A stretch of DNA of 64,000 nucleotides from an uncultured Clostridia bacterium (GCA_947167215.1 CAMVHE010000001.1:62001-126000); one strand, 5' to 3'. Shown: positions 38,445-49,930, numbered from the stretch's first letter. The notes: a model not told the origin generated them from the letters alone. Translations and numbers: made by a program.

Positions 38445-39059
38445 ATGTTTATTGGAATCTGTGGCGCAAGCGGCAGCGGAAAATCCACCCTTGCGGAAGA
38501 ACTTGCTACAATGGTCAACAAGAGTATTCTGATTATCAACCAGGATGCCTATTACTTTGATCACAAGGACATGTCCTTCGAAGAACGCTGTCTGCTGAAC
38601 TATGATGAGCCTTCGGTATTTGAACATGACCTGCTGTATTCGGATGTACTGACCTTGCTTGCAGGAAAACGCGTCCCGAAAAAGCAATACGATTATACCC
38701 ACCATTGCAGGGCTCCGTTCGGCGGTGAATATCTCGAGCCGCACGATGTCATTATCCTGGAAGGCATTCATGCTTTCTATGATTCCCGCCTGCGCTCGCT
38801 GATGGACCTGAAGCTCTACATGCACGTGGAATCGGATATCTGTCTGCTTCGAAGAATAAAACGCGATATCAATGAAAGAGGCAGAGATATCGACAACATT
38901 TCCGGTCAGTATATGGCTACGGTGAAGCCGATGTTTGACCAGTACATCCGCAATTATGAACAGTATGCGGATGTCATTGTGGCCGGCGGAGGAAAGAATG
39001 CAAAAATCACAGAAATCCTCGCCGGATATATCAATAATGATCTGCACCTGTTCAAGTGA
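38445..39059 (+). CDS. Uridine kinase-like P-loop kinase
   Basis: MFIGICGASGSGKSTLAEELA, NQDAYYFDH, VIILEGIHAFYD, RRIKRDINERGR; start ATG after SD AGGAGG. Confidence 0.85.
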   Translation: MFIGICGASGSGKSTLAEELATMVNKSILIINQDAYYFDHKDMSFEERCLLNYDEPSVFEHDLLYSDVLTLLAGKRVPKKQYDYTHHCRAPFGGEYLEPHDVIILEGIHAFYDSRLRSLMDLKLYMHVESDICLLRRIKRDINERGRDIDNISGQYMATVKPMFDQYIRNYEQYADVIVAGGGKNAKITEILAGYINNDLHLFK

Positions 39060-39067
39060 TGGCAAAA

Positions 39068-39107
39068 AGCCGGTATTCCTTCAGAAAGGAATATCGGCTC
39101 TTTTTTT
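39068..39107 (+). terminator. Rho-independent terminator
   Basis: AGCCGGTATTCCTT-caga-AAGGAATATCGGCT followed by a T7 run. Confidence 0.9.
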
Positions 39108-39239
39108 CATATCCGGACACAGGAACGGCACTGATGCATCCGGCGCTTTCCGGATTCAGTGCAAACAAAAGTCTACCCTTTTCCGTTCCTGTTCATTCCT
39201 GTTAAAGCAATTACCTGCCGGAACAGACAGCGGTCTGAC

Positions 39240-39683
39240 TTAAAGACCGGCGGAGGCATTATTCCAGGTAGCATGCGTAATGCGGATGATTCTTGGCTTC
39301 CAGCGCTTTTCGGAAAAATGTCTGTCTGCGACCCGCATGACAAGGTAAGCGGCCCCTGTGCCGAGCAGAGCAAAGCCGGCAGTCACCAATTCCCCGCGCT
39401 GCCCCATCCCTTTGCTCAGAAAATAACCCAGTACGAGACCGACCAGAAAGCCCAGCAAAGGAATCAGATAGGCAACCATCGATGCTGCAACAAAATGGGA
39501 ATCATCCATTTCCACTTCAATCAGATCACCGATGGAAGCTTCCCCGGGAAGATCCAGCATATGCTGATTGCAGTCATCGCTACCGTGCATGCAGTTGTGG
39601 CAGTCTCCGCAGGCTTCCTGCCGCTCGAACATAATTCGGAGCATTCCATTTCCGCTTCCGACTACGACACCCTTATTGATCAT
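39240..39683 (-). CDS. SoxR-reducing system protein RseC family
   Basis: MINKGVVVGSGNGMLRIMFERQEACGDCHNCMHGSDDC..., two TM helices. Confidence 0.8.
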   Translation of the reverse strand: MINKGVVVGSGNGMLRIMFERQEACGDCHNCMHGSDDCNQHMLDLPGEASIGDLIEVEMDDSHFVAASMVAYLIPLLGFLVGLVLGYFLSKGMGQRGELVTAGFALLGTGAAYLVMRVADRHFSEKRWKPRIIRITHATWNNASAGL

Positions 39684-40956
39684 TTTGTACCTTCCCCCGG
39701 ATGGCTGCTGCAATACCGGCTACATCATCAAGACTGAAAGGCAGTTCCGTGTGGCTGGAAAAATCGCGAAGCTGAATCTGGCGTGCATCCAACTCGTTAT
39801 CCCCAATGGTGATGGCAAAGGATGCATCGCATTTGTCTGCATATTTAAACTGTGCCTTCAGGCTGCGTCCGACATGGTCCATATCGCAGCGGATATTCAG
39901 GGCACGGAGCTTCTTGCACAGAACAAAAGCAGCCATCCTTGCGTTCTCTCCGGCGCTGGCAACATAGAGATCAAGCATTGGCGGATTGGGAATTTCCACA
40001 CCGGAGAGCTCCATAACCATTAACAGCCGCTCCATTCCCATGCCAAAGCCTACGCCCGGCAGCGAGGGACCGCCGACTTCTTCAATCAGGTTGTCATATC
40101 TGCCGCCGCCGCAGACGGTCAGCTCTCCTTCCGGCAGGGAAGCGATGATTTCAAATACCGTACGGGTATAATAATCAAGGCCGCGGACAATACCGGGATC
40201 AACGGTAAAGGGAATCTGCACTGCCTCCAGTGCATTTTTGAGTCCTTCAAAATGCTTTGCACAATCCTCACAGAGGTAGTCCAGCATGCGGGGAGCATCC
40301 TCGGTAAGCTGCTGGCAGGTCTTTTCCTTGCAGTCCAGTACCCGCATCGGATTGCGCTCCATACGTTCCCTGCAGTTTTTGCAGAGGCCGTCCCGGCGTT
40401 CTGCCAGATACGCTTTCAGTGCCTGATTGTACTTTGCACGGCAGGAAGGGCAGCCAATGGAGTTAATGTGCAGCTGAAGCCCGGAAATTCCGAGTTCATG
40501 CGTCAGATCCCAGGCCATGCCGATCAGTTCGGCATCTTCCGTAGGAAGCGAAGCCCCGAATACTTCCACACCGAACTGGTGGAATTCACGCAGTCTCCCC
40601 TTCTGCGGCTTTTCATAGCGGAAATTCGGCATGGTCAGGTAGTACATTTTTGCGGGCATGGATTCGGATACCATGCCGCTCTCAATGAAGGAACGCACTA
40701 CGGATGCGGTTCCTTCGGGCTTGAGCGTGATGGAACGACCGCCCTTGTCGAGAAAAGTGTACATTTCCTTCTGCACAACGTCCGTAGTATTGCCAACGCT
40801 GCGGAGGAAAAGCTCTGTATGTTCGAAAGTAGGAGTGCGGATTTCACGTAAACCGCAAAGTGCAGTCATCTTTCGTATGCGCTCTTCCACATACTGCCAC
40901 TTATAGCTTTCTTTGACGGTTACATCATGTGTACCCTTGGGTGCCTGTGTTAGCAT
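39673..40956 (-). CDS. hisS: Histidyl-tRNA synthetase
   Basis: KGTHDVTV, TLKPEGTASVVRSFIE, FRYEKPQKGRLREFHQFGVE, GLDYYTRTVFE, GGGRYDNL. Confidence 0.96.
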   Translation of the reverse strand: MLTQAPKGTHDVTVKESYKWQYVEERIRKMTALCGLREIRTPTFEHTELFLRSVGNTTDVVQKEMYTFLDKGGRSITLKPEGTASVVRSFIESGMVSESMPAKMYYLTMPNFRYEKPQKGRLREFHQFGVEVFGASLPTEDAELIGMAWDLTHELGISGLQLHINSIGCPSCRAKYNQALKAYLAERRDGLCKNCRERMERNPMRVLDCKEKTCQQLTEDAPRMLDYLCEDCAKHFEGLKNALEAVQIPFTVDPGIVRGLDYYTRTVFEIIASLPEGELTVCGGGRYDNLIEEVGGPSLPGVGFGMGMERLLMVMELSGVEIPNPPMLDLYVASAGENARMAAFVLCKKLRALNIRCDMDHVGRSLKAQFKYADKCDASFAITIGDNELDARQIQLRDFSSHTELPFSLDDVAGIAAAIRGKVQNDQ

Positions 40957-40969
40957 ACTCTTTCCTCCA

Positions 40970-43900
40970 TTATGCTTGTTCTTGCTGCATCTGCTGCCAC
41001 TGTTCCCTTGTAATCAGAACATTCCTCGGCTTTGAAGATCCTTCTGATTCGGAAGCGATACCGCGCAGGGTCATTTCATCCACCAGTCTGCCTGCGCGTG
41101 CATAACCGATTCTCAGCCGCCGCTGCAGCATACTGATACTGACCTGCCCGGCTTCCACTGCCAGGTCAATGGCCTTGTTGAGCAGCTCATCCACCTGATT
41201 GTTTTCGGCAGGCTGCTCATCCCGTTCTTCTGACTTTTCCTTTTCGGCTTTTTCAGCCTGCTGGATCTGTTCGATAATGTCCTCGTCATAGGATACCTGG
41301 TGTTTTTCCTTGACAAAATCCACGATATCCTGTACTTCGTCATCCGTCACAAAACAGCCCTGGACACGTGTCGGCTTCGATGCTCCCTGCGGGGCATAAA
41401 GCATATCACCACGTCCCAGAAGCTTCTCCGCACCGCCAGTATCCAGAATCGTCCGGCTGTCAATCGATGAAGAAACTGCAAATGCAATTCTGCTGGGAAT
41501 GTTTGCCTTGATGACACCGGTAATGACGTTGACACTGGGTCGCTGCGTTGCAATTACCAGGTGAATACCTGCTGCACGGGCCAGCTGTGCAAGACGGCAG
41601 ATGGAATCCTCCACCTCGCCCGGTGCAACCATCATCAGGTCAGCAAGCTCATCGATAATCACCACGAGGCTGAACATCGGGACCTCGCCCTCGGCGAGCT
41701 TATTATTATAACCCGAGATGTTCCGGACGCCCTTGGATTCAAAGCGCTTGTAGCGGCGCTCCATTTCGACAACTGCCCAGTCAAGGGCGGCAGATGCTTT
41801 CTTGGGATCCGTCACGACCGGAATGAGAAGGTGCGGGATGCCGTTATAAACGGAAAGTTCCACAACCTTCGGGTCAACCAGAATGAGCTTGACTTCATCC
41901 GGAGATGCCCGGAAAATGATGGAGTTGATGATGGTATTGATGCAAACCGATTTACCGGAACCCGTAGCACCGGCTATCAGTACGTGAGGCATTTTTGCAA
42001 TGTCGGCAATCACGGGCATCCCTGAAATCCCCTTGCCAAGTGCCACGGCAGTGGGGCTTTTTTCTTTCCGCATTTCCGGTGTATCCAGTACATCGCGAAG
42101 TGTTACGGCGCTGACTTTCTGATTGGGTACCTCGATGCCGACGGCAGCCTTTCCGGGAATGGGGGCTTCAATACGCACGCCCTCGCTTGCCATATTGAGC
42201 GCAATGTCATCGACAAGGTTTACAATACGGGATACTTTCACTCCCGGGGCCGGCTGCAGTTCAAAGCGCGTGATGGCAGGCCCGTGGCTGTACCGCAGCA
42301 GTTTGGCCTGTACGCCGAAGCTACTCAGCGTCTGCAGAAGCTTCTGCCCGCGTTCCATATCAATTCTGGCGATATCCGCCGAATTCTCCTCTTTTCCGAC
42401 ATGGAGCAGCTCCATGGGAGGATAGATATAGGGTTCCTGTATCGGTTCAATCTCGTGGGTGTCTTTTTTCGGCATGATGACAACGGAACCATCCATGCGC
42501 CGCACCCGTTCCGCAGGTACAATATTCGCCTGACTCATGTCTCCATAGGCCGAAGGATGAATCGAGGTCGGAGAGGAATCCGATGCACCCTGCGGTGCCG
42601 GCCTTGACGGATAGGAAGGCCTTGCCGGAATCGAATAAGGGACAGGCCCTTCCTCTTCCTCGATCGGGGTCAGATCCGGTTCAACGGGTTCTGCCACAGC
42701 AGGGACAGCCGGCTGCCGGGATGTTGCTGCCACCGCAGTCTCCTGCGTTTCCGGCACCTCCTGCCTTCTGCGGCGGAGATTTTTACGGGTAAAAGGCTGT
42801 TCCTCACCGATCTCCGGGCTGGCCGGAGATACCGGAGCAGCAACCGTCGCAGCAGCGGCTGCAACCGGAACAGCTGCAGCAGCCGAAGCAGCGACTGCAA
42901 CCGGAGCAGCGGCAGCAATCGGAGCAGCGGCAGGTTCCATCGCGGCGGCGACAGACACCGCAGCGCCTGCGTTCCTCAGATCAGCGGCAGCTGCCGTACC
43001 GGCCTGCTGCGAAGCGTTCCCATTTGCCGGTTTCGCAGAAGCCGCCGAAACGGCAGCAGATGGACCGGAATGGTTTTCTGACCAGGAGCTGTACACATCC
43101 CGAAGTACGGTGTTTTCAGAAATCGGACGGGCATAAGAACTGCGTGTTTCTTTTCCGATGTCCTTTTTCTGGGAAAACAGTCCATTCCGGAACGCATCTT
43201 CTGCTTCGTCAATGGTAAATGGCCGTGCATCCTGTTCACGGTCATATTCTTCGTCCAGATCCCGTCTTTCAAAATCCGTATCCCTCTCGATATACAGCGG
43301 AATGTCTTCCGTTAAGGCGAGATGCGGCTTGGAAGGCACGGTTTCTTCTTTCTCTTCCTCATTGTACGGTACGGTTTCCGGAAACGGAAGAACCGGAGCT
43401 TCAAAAAACGGCTCGGCATCCTCTTCCTCCGGCAGTTTCACCTTTTTATTCTTTCGGGAAACATCCGGTTCCGTGCTCTCCGCCAGCTCTGCTTTTTTGC
43501 GTTTTCGTTCTTCCGCAATGCGTTTTTCTTCCTCCAGGCGGATTTCTTCTTCCTCTTCTTTTCTCTTTTCGCGCTCTTCCCGGGCGAGCAGTTTCTCTTC
43601 CCGTCTGTCACGCATTCCCGAAAGAAAATCATCCATGAATTCCTGTAAACGGATTCCAACATTGCCAAAGGATACGCCGGTTACAACCATAACCGTGATC
43701 AGCATGGCAAAGATCAGCACCACCGTGCTGCCCCATGCATCAAAGGCCAGGAAAAGAGGATAGGCCAGAAAAGCTCCGATGAGTCCTCCTCCGCTTACGG
43801 ATCGGGAAGACTGCTTGTAGGCATACAGCAGAAAACGCCAGTAATTTGCGGTTTTTCCGTCCGCATTGATGGTGGCGATTACCTGCCTGACAATATGCGC

Positions 43901-44272
43901 TTCAAGCAGAGTTTCAAGAAACAGAAAAAGCAAGATACCGCTTATAATATACTTCTTTTCTCCCCAGGTTTCCGTGAAGAATACCATGCCGACTCCCACC
44001 AGGCAGAGCACTACAGGAAGAAGCATGCAGAGCCTTCCCGTAAATCCCCTGAAAAAAAGCTTGCTGATATAAAAGAAACCGGCAGTGGATGGAACAAACT
44101 GCGCAGCCAGTGCCAGAATACCGATCACAAACAGGACGATTCCGGCTATTCCCTTGCGGTCGGCCGGGACGTTCTTTTTCCTGGACGAGGCATTTCCCCT
44201 GGATGTCTTTTTCCGGTGGGATGCTGCTTTGTTTGATTTGTTAGTTTTCTTTTTCGATGTGCCCGCGGCCAT
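40970..44272 (-). CDS. ftsK: FtsK/SpoIIIE-type DNA translocase
   Basis: N-terminal TM bundle; Walker [30 protein letters not shown]; gamma domain at C-terminus; Ala-rich linker. Confidence 0.95.
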   Translation of the reverse strand: MAAGTSKKKTNKSNKAASHRKKTSRGNASSRKKNVPADRKGIAGIVLFVIGILALAAQFVPSTAGFFYISKLFFRGFTGRLCMLLPVVLCLVGVGMVFFTETWGEKKYIISGILLFLFLETLLEAHIVRQVIATINADGKTANYWRFLLYAYKQSSRSVSGGGLIGAFLAYPLFLAFDAWGSTVVLIFAMLITVMVVTGVSFGNVGIRLQEFMDDFLSGMRDRREEKLLAREEREKRKEEEEEIRLEEEKRIAEERKRKKAELAESTEPDVSRKNKKVKLPEEEDAEPFFEAPVLPFPETVPYNEEEKEETVPSKPHLALTEDIPLYIERDTDFERRDLDEEYDREQDARPFTIDEAEDAFRNGLFSQKKDIGKETRSSYARPISENTVLRDVYSSWSENHSGPSAAVSAASAKPANGNASQQAGTAAAADLRNAGAAVSVAAAMEPAAAPIAAAAPVAVAASAAAAVPVAAAAATVAAPVSPASPEIGEEQPFTRKNLRRRRQEVPETQETAVAATSRQPAVPAVAEPVEPDLTPIEEEEGPVPYSIPARPSYPSRPAPQGASDSSPTSIHPSAYGDMSQANIVPAERVRRMDGSVVIMPKKDTHEIEPIQEPYIYPPMELLHVGKEENSADIARIDMERGQKLLQTLSSFGVQAKLLRYSHGPAITRFELQPAPGVKVSRIVNLVDDIALNMASEGVRIEAPIPGKAAVGIEVPNQKVSAVTLRDVLDTPEMRKEKSPTAVALGKGISGMPVIADIAKMPHVLIAGATGSGKSVCINTIINSIIFRASPDEVKLILVDPKVVELSVYNGIPHLLIPVVTDPKKASAALDWAVVEMERRYKRFESKGVRNISGYNNKLAEGEVPMFSLVVIIDELADLMMVAPGEVEDSICRLAQLARAAGIHLVIATQRPSVNVITGVIKANIPSRIAFAVSSSIDSRTILDTGGAEKLLGRGDMLYAPQGASKPTRVQGCFVTDDEVQDIVDFVKEKHQVSYDEDIIEQIQQAEKAEKEKSEERDEQPAENNQVDELLNKAIDLAVEAGQVSISMLQRRLRIGYARAGRLVDEMTLRGIASESEGSSKPRNVLITREQWQQMQQEQA

Positions 44273-44324
44273 CTGTTGTCCCCCTCATTCATTCGTATCC
44301 GCCAAATTCCCCCAAATTCAGCGT

Positions 44325-44354
44325 AAAAAAGGTCCGTCCGCAAAGCGAACAGAC
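44325..44354 (-). terminator. Terminator-like hairpin between the DUF3298-like gene and ftsK
   Basis: Minus strand GTCTGTTCGC-ttt-GCGGACGGAC followed by TTTTTT. Confidence 0.65.
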
Positions 44355-44377
44355 TTATTATACCATTTTCAAACGAT

Positions 44378-45565
44378 TCAGTAAAGTTTCTGCGGGATGT
44401 CTGTCCGCAAAATGAGCATGCAGCAGACACCGTCACTGTCAAAATGGATTTCAAGAACATGGTCATCCCGGCTATAGAAAAAGCTGTCTCCCGGAGCGAT
44501 CATTTCGTCCTGGGCTTCGTTTTCCCCATAAGAACGAATTTCCGCTGGTTCCCCCATCAGGGAAATGACCGCATCCTTCGTCGAAATGCCTGTCGTTATT
44601 CCATAGAGGCTGATATTGCTTGCGCGCACCGCAGAGATCCGGGCGGTTTGGGCACTGTCATAGCGGAGGGTTTCCGCTGCATAGTGCCGGAGGCAGGGAT
44701 CCTGGAATAAATAGACATAGGACAGCCGGGTATAATCCGGATCTGCAAGAAGGGTTGCCTGAGCCAGTACTTCCTCCATCGGAGCATCCAGCTTCAGCAG
44801 CGGAAGGCCGGGAAAGGCCCCCTCGGCAATGGCCCTGTTCACTGCTTCCGCATCCCCTTCAGGCAGCGATGCAAGCCCTGCAATAGGACTGACCTCTCCG
44901 ACCAGGCCCTGCAGCTGGACCCAGGAGAAATGGACGGCACCGCATTCTCCGTTGAAAAAACGGTATCGATCCTGCGGATAGCATATGGTCAGGCCGGTTG
45001 AATCGAAATAGAAAGCATCCGTAGGCAGCGGTAAAAGCTCCGAAAACTCATAATAGTCGGAAAGCGTTCCAAGGATTTCTTCCTCAATTAGGGCCTCCAT
45101 GCGGGAAACTGCCTCCGCCTCATCGGAGAAAAGGTCCGATAGCGATAACAGGCTTCCGGTCTCCAGGTTGATTGCAGCAGTGAGGTACTGGGAGATCCGC
45201 CGGCGATTTTTCTGCTCCCCGTTGGATAATACCGCAAGGCTGGCAATTTTTCCGTCCTGCCAGCAGAAGGCCTGCTGGGTTATGACGGCTTCCTGGGTGC
45301 CTGTCACGGTCTGGGCACGCGCATATACCGCCTCTGCATCATCGGTCTGCAGTTTCGCACGGATTAACCCTGAAATCATCTCCGCAATGGTCTTCTCTTC
45401 CTCAGAAGCGTTCAACGCCTCTGCCGAAAAACGGACGATACTGTCGCGGCCATTCTCTTCCGAGGTAGAAGCGATCTGTATTTCAGCAGCAGCAACGGAA
45501 TTCAGCGCAAATAGGCAGATAAAAAACGCAAGAAGCTTTTTTATCACAGACATCACTCCTTTCAC
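44378..45565 (-). CDS. Secreted DUF3298-like protein
   Basis: Signal peptide VIKKLLAFFICLFALNSVAAAE; RRISQYLTAAINLETGSLLSLSDLF...FYFDSTGLTICYPQDRY pattern of DUF3298 domains. Confidence 0.6.
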   Translation of the reverse strand: MKGVMSVIKKLLAFFICLFALNSVAAAEIQIASTSEENGRDSIVRFSAEALNASEEEKTIAEMISGLIRAKLQTDDAEAVYARAQTVTGTQEAVITQQAFCWQDGKIASLAVLSNGEQKNRRRISQYLTAAINLETGSLLSLSDLFSDEAEAVSRMEALIEEEILGTLSDYYEFSELLPLPTDAFYFDSTGLTICYPQDRYRFFNGECGAVHFSWVQLQGLVGEVSPIAGLASLPEGDAEAVNRAIAEGAFPGLPLLKLDAPMEEVLAQATLLADPDYTRLSYVYLFQDPCLRHYAAETLRYDSAQTARISAVRASNISLYGITTGISTKDAVISLMGEPAEIRSYGENEAQDEMIAPGDSFFYSRDDHVLEIHFDSDGVCCMLILRTDIPQKLY

Positions 45566-45635
45566 AGTTTATAACGAAGTACAGCTCCTTTTTCTTCCCA
45601 AATAAAAAAGGCGGCATATTGCCGCCAAAGAAAAA

Positions 45636-46091
45636 TCAGTTCAGCTGAGAAGTGCAATGCGGGCAGCGGGTTGCGTCGTCTGCGATTTCGCTCTTGCAAT
45701 AGGGGCATACACGGGGAACCTTCTTGGGAGCTTCGGGCTTCTTGTTCATCTTCTGAGCAGCATTCATTCCCTTGACAACCAGGAACATGCAGAAAGCGAT
45801 AAGAACAAAGTTGATGATAACCTGGATCAAGTTGCCGAAGTTCAGGGTTCCGACGCCAGCAGCATTGGCTGCTTCGACGCTCGTATATTTGGTTTCAAAG
45901 TCACCTAGCTGGATGAAGGCGCCGCCGAAGTTGATACCGCCGGTGAGGAGTCCCAGAAGCGGCATGAAGATGTCATTGACAAGTGAAGTCGTGATCGCAC
46001 CGAATGCAGAACCAATGACAACACCGACAGCCATGTCGATAACATTGCCTCTCATGGCAAACGTCTTGAATTCCTCTAAAAACTTTTTCAT
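45636..46091 (-). CDS. mscL: Large-conductance mechanosensitive channel MscL with C-terminal zinc ribbon
   Basis: MKKFLEEFKTFAMRGNVIDMAVGVVIGSAFGAITTSLVNDIFMPLLGLLTGG...; tail CPYCKSEIADDATRCPHCTSQLN. Confidence 0.95.
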   Translation of the reverse strand: MKKFLEEFKTFAMRGNVIDMAVGVVIGSAFGAITTSLVNDIFMPLLGLLTGGINFGGAFIQLGDFETKYTSVEAANAAGVGTLNFGNLIQVIINFVLIAFCMFLVVKGMNAAQKMNKKPEAPKKVPRVCPYCKSEIADDATRCPHCTSQLN

Positions 46092-46148
46092 ATGACCACC
46101 ATTCCCTTTTCTCTTAATATATGCAACGGCAGATGCCGTTACCAACAA

Positions 46149-46769
46149 TTAAATCTCCTGAATCCCGACTTCCGTGCCGGGCTCCTTCTCCCCTGCTGCG
46201 GCGGCAAGAGAAGAAAAATCAATTTCAGGAAGTTCCTCCAGACTGGCAATGCAGAAATGCCGCAGAAAGGCATCGGTTGTTCCATAAAGGATGGGACGGC
46301 CCAATGCTTCCTTCCGTCCGACTTCCGCGATGAGCCCCTTGTCCACCAGCGACTGGACGGAATAATCGCATTTCACCCCGCGGATCTGCTCGATGTCGCT
46401 TTTCGTGACGGGCTGTTTATAGGCGATCACGGCAAGCGTTTCCATCACCGCCGAGGAAAGCGACTGTTTCTGGACCGGCTGAAGAACGCGCTCAATATAG
46501 GGAGCGAATTCCTGCCGCGTCGAAAGCTGCACATGTTCTCCGAAACGCAGGAGCCGAATCCCGCGCCGGTCAAAATCGCATGCACTTTCAAGCGTTAAAA
46601 TGGTATCTTCCAGTTCCTGCGGAGTCAGATTCATCGCAGTGCACAGGGTTGTTTTTTCAACCGCATTCCCTGTGACAAAAAGGATGGCTTCGAGGATACC
46701 GGCCCGGTCTCTGACCGGAGGTTTTTCAAGCGACTGGCCGGTTACATCAATGGTTTCCGTTTTCGACAT
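46149..46769 (-). CDS. scpB: Segregation and condensation protein B
   Basis: ILEAILFVTGNAVEKTTL, VMETLAVIAYKQPVTKSDIEQIRGVKCDYSVQSLVDKGLI, LGRPILYGTTDAFL. Confidence 0.96.
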   Translation of the reverse strand: MSKTETIDVTGQSLEKPPVRDRAGILEAILFVTGNAVEKTTLCTAMNLTPQELEDTILTLESACDFDRRGIRLLRFGEHVQLSTRQEFAPYIERVLQPVQKQSLSSAVMETLAVIAYKQPVTKSDIEQIRGVKCDYSVQSLVDKGLIAEVGRKEALGRPILYGTTDAFLRHFCIASLEELPEIDFSSLAAAAGEKEPGTEVGIQEI

Positions 46770-47499
46770 TTTCAGGCCTCCTGCCCGGCAGAATCATAAT
46801 ATCATCAAAGGTGTGTTCCTGCTCCACATGCAACCGTCCGAGCTTGATAAGTTCGAGTAATGCCGAAAAATAGGAAACAACCTCATCCCGGCTGACTTCC
46901 TCAGAGAGCATATCTGAAAAGAGTACAGGTCCTTCCTTAAGGCGCATGGTAAGGTTGAAGACGCATTCTTCAATCGAATACCGATCTTTCGTGATGGAAC
47001 GGAACACTCTGCCTCCGGGTTCGGATGCACGCATGCGGCGTTCCAGGATACGGGCGATCGCCCGGCTGAGGCCTTCGAGGGTCAGGCCGGTCAGTTCAAC
47101 GGTCTGCGGCCCCAGGGGAAATTCTTCCGGAAGTTTGGAAAATGCATTCATGGCTGCAATCTCAAATTCTTTCATGCGGCCGGCACTTTCCTTATAGAGC
47201 TTGTACTCCTCCAGACGCCGGATGAGTATCTGCTCGGGCGATTCCTCCCCTTCTTCGGTTGGCTCCGGAGGCCGGGGCAGCAGCGAACGGGATTTGATTT
47301 CCAGCAGCATGGCAGCCATCTGAAGGAACTCACTGGCTTTATCCATGTCCAGCTCGTCCACCCCCTCCATGGATGCAAGATACTGTTCGGTTATCTCCGA
47401 AACGAAGATATCCCGGATGTCGACTTTCGCCTGGGTAATCAGGTGCAGAAGCAGATCAAGCGGCCCTTCGAACTGCTTGAGGGATACCACATATGCCAT
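46747..47499 (-). CDS. scpA: Segregation and condensation protein A
   Basis: FEGPLDLLLHLITQAKVDIRDIFVSEITEQYL, ASEFLQMAAMLLEIKSRSLLP. Confidence 0.96.
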   Translation of the reverse strand: MAYVVSLKQFEGPLDLLLHLITQAKVDIRDIFVSEITEQYLASMEGVDELDMDKASEFLQMAAMLLEIKSRSLLPRPPEPTEEGEESPEQILIRRLEEYKLYKESAGRMKEFEIAAMNAFSKLPEEFPLGPQTVELTGLTLEGLSRAIARILERRMRASEPGGRVFRSITKDRYSIEECVFNLTMRLKEGPVLFSDMLSEEVSRDEVVSYFSALLELIKLGRLHVEQEHTFDDIMILPGRRPENVENGNH

Positions 47500-47502
47500 G
47501 CA

Positions 47503-48282
47503 CTACCCCCAGATCATTTTGATCGGAACCAGAATCAGAGCCTGCACGGGATCAATGACGCGGTAGATGATCTGAGAGAAAATCCCCTGCGAAGCAAGAA
47601 TCAGAACAATCACCATGGCAATGCGGAAACCCATGGCAGACAGCTGTATTTTTCCCTTGAAAAGAATGTCGTTAAAGACATGATAGCCGTCAAGGGGCGG
47701 AATCGGAAGCAGATTGAAAACTGCAAGATTCAGATTGATCAGCGCGGTATATGCCGAAAGTCTGACTACCGGAATCAGCCATTTCCGTGCAATATAGGTC
47801 CCGTACAGGGCTTCTCCCTGTCCGCTGATGATGTTCCAGATCACGTTGTAGCGGTAGGAGATCAGCACATTGATTCCGTAATAGTCAATCATATCCCGTT
47901 CCCACATCGCAAGACTGGCAAAGGACGAAATATAGCTGAAAAGAAGAAAAAGAATAAGATTCACCGTAATACCGGCCAATGACACCTTGAGATCGGCCTT
48001 TACACGGTCCCCCCGGAAATTATAGGGATTCACCGGAACCGGCCTGGCGTAGCCGAATCCGACAAAGAACATGAGTACCGTTCCGATCGGATCCAGATGG
48101 GCCAGCGGATTGATGGTCATTCTCCCGGCATTCTTGGCGGTATCATCTCCGCAGCGGTGTGCAATATAGGCATGCCCCCATTCATGACAGCACAAAGCGA
48201 TGAGAACTGCCAGCACCCGATAAATTGCCTGATCAAAAAAGGAGAGTGGTTCACTGAAAAGCGTACTGAGATAACTGAGCAC
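47503..48282 (-). CDS. Site-2 protease (M50) family membrane metalloprotease
   Basis: HEWGHAYIAHRCGDDTAKNAGRMTINPLAHLDPIGT; NLLPIPPLDGYHV. Confidence 0.93.
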   Translation of the reverse strand: MLSYLSTLFSEPLSFFDQAIYRVLAVLIALCCHEWGHAYIAHRCGDDTAKNAGRMTINPLAHLDPIGTVLMFFVGFGYARPVPVNPYNFRGDRVKADLKVSLAGITVNLILFLLFSYISSFASLAMWERDMIDYYGINVLISYRYNVIWNIISGQGEALYGTYIARKWLIPVVRLSAYTALINLNLAVFNLLPIPPLDGYHVFNDILFKGKIQLSAMGFRIAMVIVLILASQGIFSQIIYRVIDPVQALILVPIKMIWG

Positions 48283-48483
48283 AAAGCGCCTCCTTTTTTA
48301 ATGCTTTAATCTGTATTTTAGTCCTATCCATATCTTCTGTCAAGATTTCATCCCATAACCCTGTTCCGCTGTGTCTGCAAAAGGAGGTATCCGTTTTCCC
48401 GAACGTCTCCGGATGCTCTCCGGGTTCCCTTGTTTCCTTTTCTTCTGTGCTTCTGCGTTCCTCCCCCGCTGCAGGCAGAAAGG

Positions 48484-48514
48484 AAAAAGGCCCGACAGCA
48501 GAACCGTCGAGCCC
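48484..48514 (-). terminator. Rho-independent terminator after cysS
   Basis: Minus strand GGGCTCGACGG-ttctg-CTGTCGGGCC followed by TTTTT. Confidence 0.75.
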
Positions 48515-48526
48515 TTTATGGACGCA

Positions 48527-49930
48527 TTAATGGTTTTTCGTTACCTGCTGGCCCTGCTTCGTATCCTTTACGGTGTAGCCAAGCGCAGCAATTTCTTCAC
48601 GCAGGCGATCGCTTTCTGCCCAGTTCTTGTCTGCCCGTGCTTTTGCACGCTGCTCGAGCAACTCATTTAACTGTGCATCCTCTGCATCGTCCTTTTTGCT
48701 GAGCAGTCCGAGAATGCCGGTAAGCTTAACTAGCGTATCCAGCACTTTCTGTACGGTGGCGCAGGACGTATTCTCATTCAGCTGCGCATTGCCGGTACGG
48801 ACAAGGTCAAAGATAGCACTCAGTGCATCCGCAGTATTGAGATCATCGTCCATTGCCGCCTCAAAATGAGCAATGGCTTCGTCCGCTGCAGCCTGTACCG
48901 CCATTTCATTTTCAGGAACGACTTCCACCGTCTTTGCATTTTTCACCAGGAAGCTGTAGTGGTCGCGTGCCGTATAGAGGCGCTCAAGGGCGCTCTTTGC
49001 CTGCTCGATCAGTTCATCCGAGAAGTTGATCGGGCTGCGATAGTGGGCGCTGAGCATGAACATGCGGACCACTTCAAGATCATAAAGAGCGGAAATGTCC
49101 CGAACCGTAAAGAAGTTGCCAGCGGATTTGCTCATTTTCTCGTTGTTGATATTAATGAACCCGTTATGCATCCAGTAATGGACGAACGGCTTTCCGGTTG
49201 CACCTTCGCTCTGGGCGATTTCATTTTCGTGATGCGGGAAAACAAGGTCCTTGCCGCCGCAGTGAATGTCAAAAGTCTTTCCAAGATACTTCATGCTCAT
49301 CGCAGAGCATTCGATATGCCAGCCCGGACGGCCTTTACCCCACGGGGAATCCCAGGCGGGCTCACCCGGCTTCTGAGCCTTCCAGAGCACAAAGTCCATG
49401 GGATGACGTTTGTTGGGATCCACATCAATGCGGGCGCCGCTTTCAAGGTCATCCATATTCTGTCCGCACAGCTTGCCATATCCGGCAAATCCTTTGGTAT
49501 TGTAGTACACGTCTCCGTTGTCTCCGGCATAGGCAAGGCCTTTTTCTTCCAGATCCCGGATAATGCCAATGATTTCCTCAATATGCTCCGTAGCCTTCGG
49601 ATTGATCGATGCCCGTTCCACTCCCAGGGCATCGGCATCATGATAGTATTCCGTGATGAAACGGTCTGCCAGTTCCTTGACCGTGATTCCCTCCTCGTTG
49701 GCTCTGCGGATCATCTTATCATCAATATCCGTGAAATTCTGCACGAAGGTAACATCGTAGCCTTTATATTCGAAATACCGGCGAAGGGTATCAAATACGA
49801 TGATCGGGCGGGCATTTCCGATGTGAATGTAGCTGTATACCGTAGGGCCGCAGCAGTATATACCGACTTTTCCCGGATGAATCGGAACGAATTCTTCTTT
49901 TTTTCTGGACAGGGTGTTATAGATCTGCAT
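48527..49930 (-). CDS. cysS: Cysteinyl-tRNA synthetase
   Basis: [55 protein letters not shown]. Confidence 0.97.
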   Translation of the reverse strand: MQIYNTLSRKKEEFVPIHPGKVGIYCCGPTVYSYIHIGNARPIIVFDTLRRYFEYKGYDVTFVQNFTDIDDKMIRRANEEGITVKELADRFITEYYHDADALGVERASINPKATEHIEEIIGIIRDLEEKGLAYAGDNGDVYYNTKGFAGYGKLCGQNMDDLESGARIDVDPNKRHPMDFVLWKAQKPGEPAWDSPWGKGRPGWHIECSAMSMKYLGKTFDIHCGGKDLVFPHHENEIAQSEGATGKPFVHYWMHNGFININNEKMSKSAGNFFTVRDISALYDLEVVRMFMLSAHYRSPINFSDELIEQAKSALERLYTARDHYSFLVKNAKTVEVVPENEMAVQAAADEAIAHFEAAMDDDLNTADALSAIFDLVRTGNAQLNENTSCATVQKVLDTLVKLTGILGLLSKKDDAEDAQLNELLEQRAKARADKNWAESDRLREEIAALGYTVKDTKQGQQVTKNH

